Assembly: GCF_035222275.1 (NCBI RefSeq)
Contig: NC_085883.1
Location: forward strand, 2,108,001-2,172,000
Length of the DNA: 64,000 bases
Reading direction: 5' to 3'
Source: Podospora bellae-mahoneyi
Lineage: Eukaryota > Ascomycota > Sordariomycetes > Sordariales > Podosporaceae
The notes below the pieces were generated by a model, which worked only from the letters and a program-made list of their open reading frames with translations, was not told the origin of the DNA and did not search any database. The position numbers and the translations under genes were made by a program. Shown in pieces: positions 1 to 10,594 of this stretch. Every line of letters starts with the position of its first letter. The stretch's first letter is position 1.

Positions 1-31
1 GGACATGATGGCGCTGGGCGAGGCCGGACAT
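1..31 (-). CDS. Possible N-terminus of a leftward gene (cut by window edge)
   Basis: On the minus strand an ATG at 31-29 sits in a good fungal context (ACCACC before it) and is followed by an open frame to the window edge (MSGLAQRHHV). Only ten codons are visible, so no product can be named. The preceding sequence is consistent with a leader shared divergently with the TBP gene. This could equally be a chance ATG. Confidence 0.35.
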   Translation of the reverse strand, partial: MSGLAQRHHV

Positions 32-1260
32 GGTGGTGAGAGTTGTTGCGGTGCTTGTTGAATATTGTTACATCGCTGTTGTTAGAGGAAAGAGGAAAAG
101 AATGCTGCCATCATCAATATTTTTGGTTGATAAATGCAAGAGCAAAAGGGCCCTTCGTGACGGCGCAGTGACAAGGGGGGCGTGTTTTAGAGTTGTGGGG
201 ATGTGCCAAGTACCGCTACTTAGGGGGCATCAAGGAGGCCCGTGTGTGCCGTCCCCGCCCGCTGATTCGCTGGTTGAGTTTTCTTGTTGGCCTGAGGCAA
301 GCAGACACGGCTGGCAGACAAAAAATATTTAAGAAGGCACCATCGCCCACCTTGCTCGCCCTTTGGAAGAAGTTGCTCGGTTCTGCCGCCCCACATATTC
401 TCCTCCAGCCACACTTCCCGCACCATAGCGTAAGCAACCGTCGCCAACCCCGACGAACTTCGCTGTCGTGATAACTTCCCATTTTTCTTTTCACTCCTCG
501 CTGCCTCTGCCTTGTGTAGCCACAACGCACAGCCAAATACTCTCATTTAGACTCCCGGTCGATACAGGAACCCGATCGATTCCGTCGTCGTCGACCAAGA
601 CCACCTTAATCAAAAAGAAAAGATCAAGATCATTTGCACAGGTCACAGTGCAAAACCCAAGACAAGACAAGACCCCTCTCTCTCTGCCGTGTGCTTGAAA
701 GTGTGGACCACCTCGATACATCATCGCATCAACTCGTTCTCGTTCTCGTCGTCGCCAGAACAGCCACGACTTCGTCATCTCATCGAGTAAATATTTGGTC
801 GACGGTCGAGAGGTCTTGACGGGTTTCAGGTGCTTGTGTCGGCGAACAGTAGTTGAGGGGGAGACATTAGGTTGTTTATCTCCCATCTTCCGGTAAGAAA
901 CTCACCTCTCTGCTTCCATTCACTCCCGCACTCTTGCGAGTTGCTCTCGCTGCTGCCTCGACAACCCCGCCGCCGACAACAGAGCAAACTGCCAATTCAC
1001 CACCACAACGCTCGGGCCCACTTTCCCTCAACGGCGCAACTATAAATTGGCCGCTTCTGACCCCCCTCCGTCTTTTACGCCAAACAACACCGCGAGATCG
1101 TAAATTGCCATTTCACTCTGCGACTACAAAGCACTCTTTATTTGCGCATTATCACAATCTGCACGCTTCAGGAAGTCATCTAACAGCTCTACCCCGCAGA
1201 TTAGTTCGCGCGCAGACAAAGTCATCTAAAAAGTCGCTTTGAGATCTCACAACCGCAATC
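32..1260. promoter_or_regulatory. Intergenic region and TBP leader/promoter
   Basis: About 1.2 kb without a convincing coding frame. It holds CT-rich stretches (for example near 670-700) and a TATA-like TATAAATT at 1041-1048, some 220 bases before the TBP ATG. Short open frames here lack coding character. Read as the promoter and a long 5' leader for TBP, possibly shared with the leftward gene at the window edge. Confidence 0.5.
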
Positions 1261-2246
1261 ATGGATGCGATTCAAACCCACCCCACGAGCGCTGCCCAGG
1301 CCAAAGCCTTCACTGCCCCCGGTTCTCTCTCCTTCCCCACCGGACATGCCGATCTGAACCAGTCGGTCGCGGGCAATGGCACTGTCGCCAATGGCGCACA
1401 GCAGTCGGGCGTCCAAACCACCAACGGTGCTGGGGTGACTCCCGCGACCCCCGCTGCGACGCCGGGCGCCGCTTCAGCTGGACCCAGTGGTATCACACCC
1501 ACTCTTCAGTAGGAACACCTTTGCATTGCTTTGCAAATAAATGTAGGCTGACCTCCAAAGGAACATTGTCGCGACTGTCAATCTTGACTGCCGTCTGGAC
1601 CTGAAGACAATTGCGCTGCACGCTCGCAATGCTGAGGTACGTGTTGCGATCTGGTCTGGGCAGACAGCTCTTTTGAGCGACTTTGCTCCATGACCTTATC
1701 GTCAACAATTTTGCCAAGCCAGGTCTAACATGCTGTAGTACAACCCCAAGCGTTTCGCCGCTGTTATCATGCGTATCCGTGAGCCCAAGACCACCGCTTT
1801 GATCTTTGCTTCGGGCAAGATGGTCGTCACTGGCGCCAAGTCGGAAGATGACTCCAAGCTTGCTTCCCGCAAGTATGCCCGTATCATTCAGAAGCTCGGC
1901 TTCAACGCCAAGTTCACCGACTTCAAGATCCAGAACATTGTGGGTTCTTGCGACATCAAGTTCCCCATCCGTCTGGAGGGTCTTGCTTCCAAGCATCACA
2001 ACTTCAGCTCCTACGAGCCCGAGTTGTTCCCCGGTCTCATCTACCGCATGATCAAGCCCAAGATTGTGCTCCTCATATTCGTCAGCGGCAAGATTGTTCT
2101 CACAGGCGCGAAAGTTCGCGAGGAGATCTATCAAGCTTTCGAGATGATTTATCCCGTGCTGCAGGGTATGTTTTGCCATGTGATTGCCAGTTTCCATGAT
2201 GACGTCATTGTACTAACTTTGCCCGCCAGATTTCCGCAAGATGTAG
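1261..2246 (+). CDS. TATA-box-binding protein (TBP, TFIID/SL1/TFIIIB subunit)
   Basis: Predicted four exons, 1261-1508, 1561-1636, 1739-2165 and 2230-2246, giving 255 aa. TBP binds the TATA element and nucleates transcription by all three nuclear RNA polymerases. A low-complexity N-terminal tail of about 80 residues precedes the two direct repeats of the saddle-shaped core: the first runs from [14 protein letters not shown], the second from [14 protein letters not shown]. The [12 protein letters not shown] and [12 protein letters not shown] stirrup segments are both intact. The protein ends in the usual VLQDFRKM. The last five residues lie on a 17-nt terminal exon. Intron 1 ends in AAG rather than CAG/TAG but has a CTGAC branch-like motif just upstream, and only this acceptor restores the conserved frame. 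Identification is essentially certain; the ATG has a CAATCATGG context. Confidence 0.97.
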
Positions 2247-3756
2247 ATTTCGTCTCATCACTGCGCCTGGCACGTGGACTTTCCATCCCACTTTGGGCAC
2301 CCATGTGAACGACTTGTACATTACCCCCCACTTCACCCTTACCGAAAACCCTCTGGCCGCGAATGAGTATTACGAATATCATACCCCTCCCAAAAAGCAC
2401 TTGATCACCGACCGTCGGCGACTAGCACAAAACCGCCCATCGGTTTCGCCTTTTTCGGTCACCCAAACTTGTATTTTTGCTGTTTTTGTTTTCTCTTTTT
2501 TTGTCAGCATTGCAATGGCGTTCCGGGGGAATCAACAATCGGGGGACAGACGATAAAGGATCCACGCGCGGATTTGACTTCTACCTGAATTCGGGTTATA
2601 GTACATAGATTTTTTCTGGAGATGGCGCGCGCAACAACTCGACGGATCGGCGAAGAGGAACTGGGGGCCTGGTTTATTTTTGCGCAGCGCACAAGGGGGA
2701 TCTGGCTCTTTTTTTTCTCCTGCCACCGTCGTTGTTTTAATGGCTCGGGATGATGGCAACTGGGATTTGAGCGGGTTACCAATGAGGCGGTGGGAACGAC
2801 ATGAATGTGCGAAACAATCACAAAAAAAGAGGAGCGAGAAAGGAATTTCCACGCCGCACGGCTCACCTCAATCTCTGGGTGTTTGTCGATCATCTCAAGA
2901 TTTTTTTTTTCCAATGGTGGGAATGAGAAAAGAAAAAGAGAAGAGAGAGTGAGATTTGGGGGATTTTACGGGTGGGATCTGGGACATGATCCGGCAAACC
3001 TGACATCATGGTTCTTCTTTTTTTGTTTTTTTTAATCACGCGGAACAAAAGCTGGTTTGCTGATTTTGTCTGTTTGTTGTTGTCTGGTTCTCGGACACGA
3101 CGACGAAAAAAGAGGCACAACCTGCAAGATGAAGAACACATGACCCCCTCAAACTACTCGAGGTGTGTTGTTGTTGGCGCAAGCAAAGCGACGGCCACTG
3201 CGGTTTGCACCACACACACACACAAACAAGAAAAGAAAGACGATTGGTGGTGGGCTCTTTTGCAAGAAACAAGAAAAACGACAGCCGCACACATTACAGG
3301 ACTGCCTTGAGCTTTCTTTATCCGCAAGGAAACAAAAAGCTTTCCGGTATTTCAAGCCTTGAGCGAGGGGAGAACATCAAGGATGGTGAGATCCTTTGGG
3401 CAACCTTTCGCAAATTGGGTGAGAATGGACAACTGGAGAGCAATAATTTCATCTGGGTGAAAGATGGAAAGCTCGCTTCGGCGTTTTTTTAGTTGTGGTT
3501 TCGTTTTTTTTTTTTTTTTTTTTTGCAACAAGGCTATCAATACCATCGTCTTATTTGACAGACATGAGTTTTACCACGCCGCACTGTGTTGTAGTGTGCC
3601 CTGCTTTGCCTTGCCCTACCTGTTGCGACATGCACGGTTTGATCGATTTACCTCCTTCCGTATCTTGTTCCATGTTGTGTATCCAGCTGTGCCCCTTTCA
3701 AGGCCTCACGCCCCTGTGGTGTCTCTAATTTTACCCCTCCATCGCATCAATACCCC
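2247..3756. other. Convergent intergenic region, T-rich
   Basis: A 1.5-kb stretch between the 3' ends of TBP (+) and the FAD oxidase (-). It contains several pyrimidine or T runs (near 2700, 2900, 3015 and a T17 run around 3507-3525) and a short CA run near 3215. No frame has coding character. Presumably both 3' UTRs and terminator signals lie here. Confidence 0.6.
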
Positions 3757-5265
3757 TCACACAGACAGAGCCTTGAGGAGCTCCTCTTCCAGAATCAGCC
3801 CAGGCTTTCCCCCTCTGCTGCCGTCCTCTGTAAACAATGCTTTGGTTCCCTCCCCTTCCTTCCAAGCCCACTTTTCCTTGAACTCGGGTGGACAGTTTCG
3901 CTGGATGCAGTCCACAATCTTATCGCCAATGACGGGGAGGAACTTGAAGGCGTGGCCACTGTCTCCTGTCGCGACAAAGAGATTCTTCCAGTGAGGATGG
4001 TAGTCGATGAGGAAGTCGGCCGTCCGGGTATCAGAATACCAGCATAGTCTCGTCTTGGTGAAGGGACGGTCTACCAACCCAGGCAGCGGCGTCATCTCTC
4101 GGAGAGCAGCGCGAAGGTCGGCATCCCCCTCTGCTGGGATGACGAGGTCGGGGTCATGCAACGATGTCCGGGGGATCGAGACGAGGCAGTTGCTTGTGGC
4201 AGTTGGCGAGACGGGAAGGGGAGGGAAATGTACAGTTTGTGGGTTGGTATAACCGTAGGCATGGCGAGCTACCTTGAGGACCCGGTTGGTTGGTGGAATG
4301 ATGAAGAGACCGCTGGAGAGGTTGAGGATGACGGGCATCTTGCCGAGGATCTCTTGCTCCTCTTCGGTGATGTTGAGGTACCCCAAGACTTGGCCCGTGG
4401 CGACAGCCTGGCCGTCAAGGTCGACAAAGCTTCCTGTCCATGCCCCTGCTGCCACCATGACCAGGTCCGCGGTCAAGACGCGTTGGTCTTGTAGCCTCAC
4501 TCCTGTCACACCGGTGTCATCGTGCTCCAGAGACTCCACTGTGCCAGCAATGAAGTTGACGCGTCCGGTTTGTCTGACTTGCTCGTAGAGCCATGCCATC
4601 GACGCGCCGGCGTCTGTCCAGCCGCTGTTGTAGTTGATGTATCCCCAAGCTCCAGAGCTGCCACCGGTCCCGAGAACCTCGCAGATCGCGTCGGCGTTCG
4701 GGAGCTCTCGGATGCGCTCGGCGAGCATTGGGTCACGAGAGGCCAGAGATGAAACGTTCTCCCAGCTCTTGCGGGCATAATCCATGCCGGTTAGCTTCTT
4801 GTGGGAAGACTCACTTGCGCCACCCTCTACGGGAGGGTCCGCGACTGGCGCGGCAGAGGTGGCATCGCCGACGACGAGGAGACCTGTTTCGTGGTAACGA
4901 CCCTGGGCGCCGAGATCTGTGGGCTTGTCTTGTTGGCGCCATATCAGCTGAGCTTCATCGCACAGAGCGGCATACGCGTGGTCGGCGTAGTCTGCCCTGA
5001 CAATGCGGCTCGTGTCAATGGACGCGGCATCGGGGGATGGGAAGGTAGACTGAGAAGAGGGGTCGGACCTGTCAATGACAGTTATGGAGGTGTTGATGAA
5101 CTCATGGCGACGAGTGAGAGCATAGGCTGTGGAGAGGCCAAAAAGACCCGAGCCAACAATGAGAATGGAGGACGGGAGGTTCGTGTTGTTGTTGTTGTTG
5201 TTGCTGGTGGTGGTGGTGGTGGTGGTAGTGGAAGAGGAAGAATGTTGAGGAAGGGAAGAAGTCAT
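3757..5265 (-). CDS. FAD-dependent oxidoreductase of the DAO/sarcosine oxidase-fructosyl amine oxidase type
   Basis: Single exon, 502 aa, from the first ATG at 5265 (the frame is open further upstream but only from a TTG). A Ser/Thr/Asn-rich tail of about 30 residues precedes the Rossmann dinucleotide-binding segment SILIVGSGLFGLSTAYAL (GxGxxG). The C-terminal part carries LCWYSDTRTADFLIDYHP and ATGDSGHAFKFLP, typical of monomeric sarcosine oxidase, pipecolate oxidase and fructosyl amino acid oxidase; in that family a Cys in the corresponding place can bind FAD covalently. It should oxidise an N-substituted amino acid or amine with O2, releasing H2O2; the substrate cannot be told from sequence. 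It ends in ALSV, so there is no obvious peroxisomal PTS1. It is divergent from the neighbouring SR140-like gene. Confidence 0.85.
   Translation of the reverse strand: MTSSLPQHSSSSTTTTTTTTSNNNNNNTNLPSSILIVGSGLFGLSTAYALTRRHEFINTSITVIDRSDPSSQSTFPSPDAASIDTSRIVRADYADHAYAALCDEAQLIWRQQDKPTDLGAQGRYHETGLLVVGDATSAAPVADPPVEGGASESSHKKLTGMDYARKSWENVSSLASRDPMLAERIRELPNADAICEVLGTGGSSGAWGYINYNSGWTDAGASMAWLYEQVRQTGRVNFIAGTVESLEHDDTGVTGVRLQDQRVLTADLVMVAAGAWTGSFVDLDGQAVATGQVLGYLNITEEEQEILGKMPVILNLSSGLFIIPPTNRVLKVARHAYGYTNPQTVHFPPLPVSPTATSNCLVSIPRTSLHDPDLVIPAEGDADLRAALREMTPLPGLVDRPFTKTRLCWYSDTRTADFLIDYHPHWKNLFVATGDSGHAFKFLPVIGDKIVDCIQRNCPPEFKEKWAWKEGEGTKALFTEDGSRGGKPGLILEEELLKALSV
5165..5240 (-). repeat. Trinucleotide repeats encoding Asn and Thr runs
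   Basis: On the plus strand the sequence is (GTT)n followed by (GGT)n; read on the minus strand it encodes runs of Thr and then Asn at the N-terminus of the FAD oxidase. Such tracts are prone to length change, and the tail precedes the conserved fold, so it is probably dispensable. Confidence 0.8.
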
Positions 5266-5831
5266 GGCGGGAGAATAATAACCGTGACAAAGTTGAAGCG
5301 AACCCAAACTTTACTTACGCAGCCGAGACAGCTGGCAACACGTGCACGAGACTCTTTTCGAGAGCAAGGGCTGGGCTGTCCACAGAGGTAGGGAAAGGGA
5401 TGCCGACCTAAATCGATTCACTGAGGATTTAAGTATTCAGATAGAAAGGGAAAAGCCATGCTCTTTGGGCATAGATGTATCTTTTGTTGAACTCTCTTGA
5501 CCCCGCTGCGGTTTATCTCGGGATTTGATATCTTGACATGGTTCTCCGTAAGTTGCCACATGCGGTTAGACTACGGCCTTTATACTGGTCCTCCACTTCC
5601 ATGATTCCACCCTCATGATGTTTTGGTCTTATCTTGATGCCCAATAACCGGTCTGCTCCAGCGAGGGCACGATGTGTTACAAACCAACCTTCAAGGTGCT
5701 TAGAGTTTGTGCACGGGCCAAGCAACGCCAAGCCAGGAACGCTATGACCGTTGCCGTCAAGGTGCCGCCGTCTTTGTCTTCGCAAACAACTGTCTTTCGT
5801 CAAACAGCAATGCTTGAGCAAAACGCGAAAC
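5266..5831. promoter_or_regulatory. Divergent promoter between FAD oxidase and SR140-like gene
   Basis: 566 bases separate the two start codons. No certain TATA box is seen. On the minus strand a GTAAGT-like donor lies near 5315, so a 5' UTR intron of the oxidase gene is possible but unsupported. Confidence 0.45.
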
Positions 5832-8297
5832 ATGTCGAACAACAACATTGCCGAATTTCCTGATGTTCAGGCCAAACTCCAGCAGCCAAAGGAAAAGTCA
5901 GCATTCGAGAGACAAAAAGCAGAGATCGAGGCGAAGCGCCTGCGCGAAGAGGCCGAGACGGCAGCTGCCCTTGCCGAATTCCAAAAGGAATTTGGAGGCG
6001 ACGATGAAGAGGATAAGCTTCCTCGAGGCTCTCACCAGACATCGAGATTTGGGAATGGCCCACCCACTCGACCAGCTTTCAACAGCCCGTCACCTTTTGG
6101 AGGTGGTGCAGGCAAGCGACATTTCGGCCTTCCTTCGGGGCCCTCGTTGAAGAGCGGTCCTGGGAGTTTGGGACCTCCTCCGCCATCATACGGCAAGAAG
6201 CGAACGTTTGATGGGTTTCAGCAGGACCGAGATCGAGAGAGGGGACGAAACTGGGATAGGTCGGGCTTCGAAGATCGAGAGGCGGGATCCTTGACCGTGT
6301 CCAAGGCTTTCGAGGCCAGTGATGATGAAGGGGAGGCAACGGCTGTTTCCGGCCGTGCCGAGGAGAAGGCGGCTTCAAGACCTACCCTACGTTTGTCCAA
6401 CTTGCCACCAGGCAGATCACCGGCATTCATCAAGTCTCTGATACCGGCAAACTTGACTGTGGAGGATGTCAAGATCGTGCCACCAGCGGGACCGACCGGT
6501 GCTGACCGTGACACGGAGAGAAAGTCGGTATCAGCGATAGTTACGCTGTCAAAGGAAACCCCTGCTGCTGAAATTGATGCCGCAGTCAGCGCGCTGCAGA
6601 ATCGCTATCTAGGCTTCGGTTTTTTTCTTTCTTTGCACAGACATCTCTCCTCGGCCGCCATTGCGTCAGGGTTTACAGCTCTGCACCCTTCGACCTCAGT
6701 GGTATCACACCCATTTGGGGCGAAGAAGGTCGACGAAATTTCGAGGCCGCATGGCTCACATTCGGTGAGCTCCCACCGCGGCTATGCGCCCCCTACCCAC
6801 TATGGCCCTCCCATGGGTGGTTCCGTCAACCGAAGTGGGATCCTCCACGTTCCTGTCAGCCCGCCACGGGATATCAAACAACTTCGCATGATACACAAAG
6901 TCATCGAGTCGGTCCTGGAGCATGGGCCACAGCTGGAGGCCCTCCTTATGTCTCGCCCGGATGTGCAACAAGAGGAAAAGTGGGCATGGCTATGGGATGC
7001 GCGCAGTGAGGGTGGTATCTGGTACCGCTGGAGGTTGTGGGAAATTGTGACGGGTTTGCAGTCCACAGACAAGGTCAAGTATTGGCCATTGTTTGAGGGA
7101 AGCCATGCCTGGAAAGCACCAGCACAACGGCTTGCCTACGAATATGTCACAGGTGTCGATGAGTTTGTCTCAGAGCCCGAGTATGATTCTTCTGAAGATG
7201 AGGATTTCGATGACGAGCAGGGTCGACAGGGCGAGCACAACGAGCAGGAGGATACATTCTTAAACCCCATTGAAAAGTCAAAGCTGTCTCACTTGTTGTC
7301 TCGACTACCAACAACAACAACCAAGATCAGGAAAGGAGACATTGCGCGCATAGCAACATTTGCCATCACGCACGCCAGCCGAGGAGCCGATGAAGTTGTC
7401 GAACTGATTGTGTCCAACATCGAGCAACCATTCGCATATACCTCGGCCAATCCAGACTACAAACGTGATGGGAAAGAGAAGGACGAGGGCTCGCGCGATG
7501 CCTCCCCTGCTCCAGACGGCAAACTTGGATCCGATGGACTTGACACTAGCGCAGCGTCACTTCTCGGCCTTTATGTGGTCAGTGACATTTTGTCCTCTTC
7601 ATCCACCAGCGGCATCCGCCATGCATGGCGGTATCGTCAATTATTCGAGAACGCGCTTCGAGCCCACAAGACGTTTGAGAAGCTGGGAATGGTGGTGGAT
7701 AAGCTAGGCTGGGGACGGATCCGGGCCGACAGGTGGAAGCGCGCCGTAGAACTGGTGCTAAGCCTCTGGGAGAGTTGGTGCGTGTTTCCGGTTGAAACCC
7801 ACGAATATTTCGTCAACAGTTTCAACAACCCACCAACTCTGAAGAAGCCGGTGGATGTTGGCGGAACAGAGCAAAAGGCGGGCAAATGGAAGCCAGTGGA
7901 GACAGAAGCTGGCGCAAAAGAGAAGGACAACGGCTTTTTGCCGATCTCGACCAAGCTATCGACTGACCAGGACGACGAAAATGGCCACTACTTGGAGGAT
8001 GTTTTGGAATCTCGTGATGGTGATGTCGAGCTCCAGTCACCCTACATGTACTACACCTCGGTGCTGGATGAGTTCTCTGACCTGGACCTCGACGGTGTCC
8101 CATATGACGACGACGACGACGACGAGAATGGGGTCAGCGGAGATGTGAGCATGCCGCAACCGACAACGACAGAGCCACCAGCAGATAAGGTGGAAACCAA
8201 GATCATAGGAGGCTTTTCCATGTCGGCGGCGAAGGCTGCGCCAGTGAAGAAGCGGATGCGTGCAGTGGACATGTTTGCGGGGTCTGACTCTGATTAG
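5832..8297 (+). CDS. U2 snRNP-associated SURP-motif protein (U2SURP/SR140-like splicing factor)
   Basis: Single exon, 821 aa, starting at the ATG of MSNNNIAEF; the upstream part of the open frame (from 5751) looks like leader. The N-terminus has a charged helical segment and low-complexity Gly/Pro sequence. An RRM spans about 184-268 (TLRLSNLPP start, GFGFFLSLHRHLSS end). A SURP module lies at about 354-405 (IHKVIESVLEHGPQLEALL through WRLWEI), and a CID-type RNA polymerase II CTD-interaction fold at about 480-660 (LSHLLSRLPTTTTKIRKGDIAR onwards). The C-terminus is acidic with an Asp run. RRM-SURP-CID order is diagnostic of U2SURP/SR140, which associates with the U2 snRNP and pre-mRNA in the nucleus. 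The C-terminal RS tail of animal homologues is not evident. Confidence 0.9.
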   Translation: MSNNNIAEFPDVQAKLQQPKEKSAFERQKAEIEAKRLREEAETAAALAEFQKEFGGDDEEDKLPRGSHQTSRFGNGPPTRPAFNSPSPFGGGAGKRHFGLPSGPSLKSGPGSLGPPPPSYGKKRTFDGFQQDRDRERGRNWDRSGFEDREAGSLTVSKAFEASDDEGEATAVSGRAEEKAASRPTLRLSNLPPGRSPAFIKSLIPANLTVEDVKIVPPAGPTGADRDTERKSVSAIVTLSKETPAAEIDAAVSALQNRYLGFGFFLSLHRHLSSAAIASGFTALHPSTSVVSHPFGAKKVDEISRPHGSHSVSSHRGYAPPTHYGPPMGGSVNRSGILHVPVSPPRDIKQLRMIHKVIESVLEHGPQLEALLMSRPDVQQEEKWAWLWDARSEGGIWYRWRLWEIVTGLQSTDKVKYWPLFEGSHAWKAPAQRLAYEYVTGVDEFVSEPEYDSSEDEDFDDEQGRQGEHNEQEDTFLNPIEKSKLSHLLSRLPTTTTKIRKGDIARIATFAITHASRGADEVVELIVSNIEQPFAYTSANPDYKRDGKEKDEGSRDASPAPDGKLGSDGLDTSAASLLGLYVVSDILSSSSTSGIRHAWRYRQLFENALRAHKTFEKLGMVVDKLGWGRIRADRWKRAVELVLSLWESWCVFPVETHEYFVNSFNNPPTLKKPVDVGGTEQKAGKWKPVETEAGAKEKDNGFLPISTKLSTDQDDENGHYLEDVLESRDGDVELQSPYMYYTSVLDEFSDLDLDGVPYDDDDDDENGVSGDVSMPQPTTTEPPADKVETKIIGGFSMSAAKAAPVKKRMRAVDMFAGSDSD

Positions 8298-10594
8298 ACG
8301 GCCACCTGAGAAACGGAGGCGTATCTGGGGAAGATAAGATTAGATCGCCAAGAGATCAAAGTGCCCTTTTGACTTGGCCCCTATATCCATAACAGCCGCC
8401 GCCGCCACGCCACCCACATCACATCGTCAGGTCTCAAGCGTGAATGCAAAGGGCAAAGGGCAAAGGGAAAATAGACAATGCTCGGCGGTACTGGGCGGTG
8501 CTACCCACCCACGTCTCGCGTAACATTATGCGAGGCATGCGCTATCCACGGGGTTGGGACAGGAATGGGCGGCAGAGGAACGGCACTATTGAGGTTGGGT
8601 TCATGCGTTCGGCTCACACCAAGCACCAAGTCACGCAAGTCTACGAATAGGTGAACGAGTTTGGAGGGAGGCAATCACAGCAAGCATGGCAAGGTAGTAG
8701 TCGACAGCCAGAGGGCGTCTCCCAAAAGGGCCAATTACTAAATGCGTATAGCAGATCCCGCGCAGTCCCCCAACCTGCCCGCTCCTTGGCTGTTGGGTTG
8801 CATTCCATCAAGCCATGCACGCCATGTTGGAGAGAAGATAGTAAAAAGTTTGTCTAGCTTAGGGTCTAAGGTATGTTGCGCACCTGTCATGCGGCGTTGC
8901 CATCCCATCTTGTGGTGTGGATGATTGTGGTGCACATGAGAGTGTCGGGCGTAGTTATCTCGAGTTTATTATTTTCTTTGATGATGAACGCGGCGGAGAT
9001 GGTTTTGTGTGTGTACATACCTATCTCAAAAGACCCGAGCGTAGTCACCAGCTTTATTACACGGTACATAAAAGTGTCCCTTGGCTACGAGGCTGGACCA
9101 ACGTGGGTGGTGGTTATATTGCTGACTAAAAACTTGCGCACCCCACTTTTGGCACCTTCCCATCTCAAGCCATGGCCACCCACCTACCCACCCATATCTG
9201 CAAGAGCGAAGGTTGTTTTTCATCAAGACCCGGGGAAAGGCCCCTGACCTCCAAGAAAGGATGTGCTGTGGCCTGGAGTAGCGATGGCTACAAATGCTAC
9301 CTTGGAGAATTCCGAGCTGTGACAGGTGACAGTTGTGATGAATGTCGAGACGAAAGCCTTCCAAGCCCAGTTGTTTCCGGCATTCTCCACCCGTGCCTCT
9401 TCCTCAGGAAACTCAACCGACTCCAGCTTGTTGCAACCTACACCACCTCTACACAGCACAGTCACAATCCAAGCCCGGCAGCCCAGTGGTAGCAGTCTCC
9501 ATCTCCGCCCTGCCTCGCTCAGTTCCGGCCCGGCCCTCCCCTCGCCCCAGGTCCAGCAGCAGCTCCGAGCAAAGCTGTGTGTGCTACCTACTACCTCGAT
9601 AGCTCACCGGCATATTCCATCTCTCACTCACCTTTGCAAGAGACACAAGCTCCAGCAGAACCACCGGCGCTAGCCCTAGAATGGCGTGACCCTGGGACCT
9701 GGATTTGTTCTTCTTTTTATTTTATTTTATGCTTCTTCTCTTTGTCGGCTCTGCTACCATCGACCACCGTTCCGTCCCTTCGGCTCAACTCTAAGTGCCG
9801 AGCCAGCTCTGGTACCTCGTCCACCTTCCACCGCCAAAACCCAACAAGCAAAAAGCCCCGTGCCTGTGCCTAAGCTGCGGGCCAGCGCCGCTGACATCGC
9901 GTGCCGGTTGGAGGGGGACCTCTGAATGTTGGAGCTGCTGACGGGACAGACTAAACCCGCTCGGACTTTGCACAAATCTGTGGACGTCCTTTCTCTCTCT
10001 CTCTCCAGGTCCGCCGAGTCGCCTGTACAAGATTCGTCCAGAGTCCTGACTGACTCTTGTCAACCTCAACCGTCGACGGCTTGACAGTTCGTCTTATTAT
10101 CCGTCTCGACATTCTCACGGACGGTCTTCTTCATCTTCGTCCCACCGCTTGCTGGCCTCGAGGGTCTGTCGGTTTCAGCTCTTGGGGTGTCTAGAACGTT
10201 GAGAGAGCCTCAAGCACACGGTGTCGATCTTTTCGGTCTCTTCACCTGTGGCGATACAGCGCGCGTTATAAACAGGAAATTCCGCTCTCCTGAACCAGAC
10301 CTCGGCAGCATCCGACAAGTCTTGTACCATCCGACCACACAGAAGCTCTCGGTTGCTTCAGCCAAAGCACTGGCGATAACCTCTCTCCATTCGACGCATT
10401 GCTCGCCAGCCTTGTCACTGCCTGCGGCGGTATGAGCTGCGAGCTCGGTCTTGCTTATCCTACTCACAACATTGTCTCCAGCAGCGGCTGGGACACAGGC
10501 TCTGTCCGAAACCTTGAACGCCTCAGAAAACCTTGCTGAGCAAGAAACAGAACAGGCTTTTCCCCCTCATCTCCCTCTCAAACAAACACACAAG
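8298..10594. promoter_or_regulatory. 2.3-kb region upstream of the copper-fist gene
   Basis: No convincing protein-coding frame. It includes three copies of GGGCAAA near 8449-8469 and pyrimidine-rich tracts (for example CT repeats near 9989-10008). The 3' part is dense in short open frames, as expected for a long regulatory leader with upstream ORFs. A weak intron-like unit (GTATGA donor at 10430, CAG acceptor near 10490) may be a 5' UTR intron. Confidence 0.45.
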
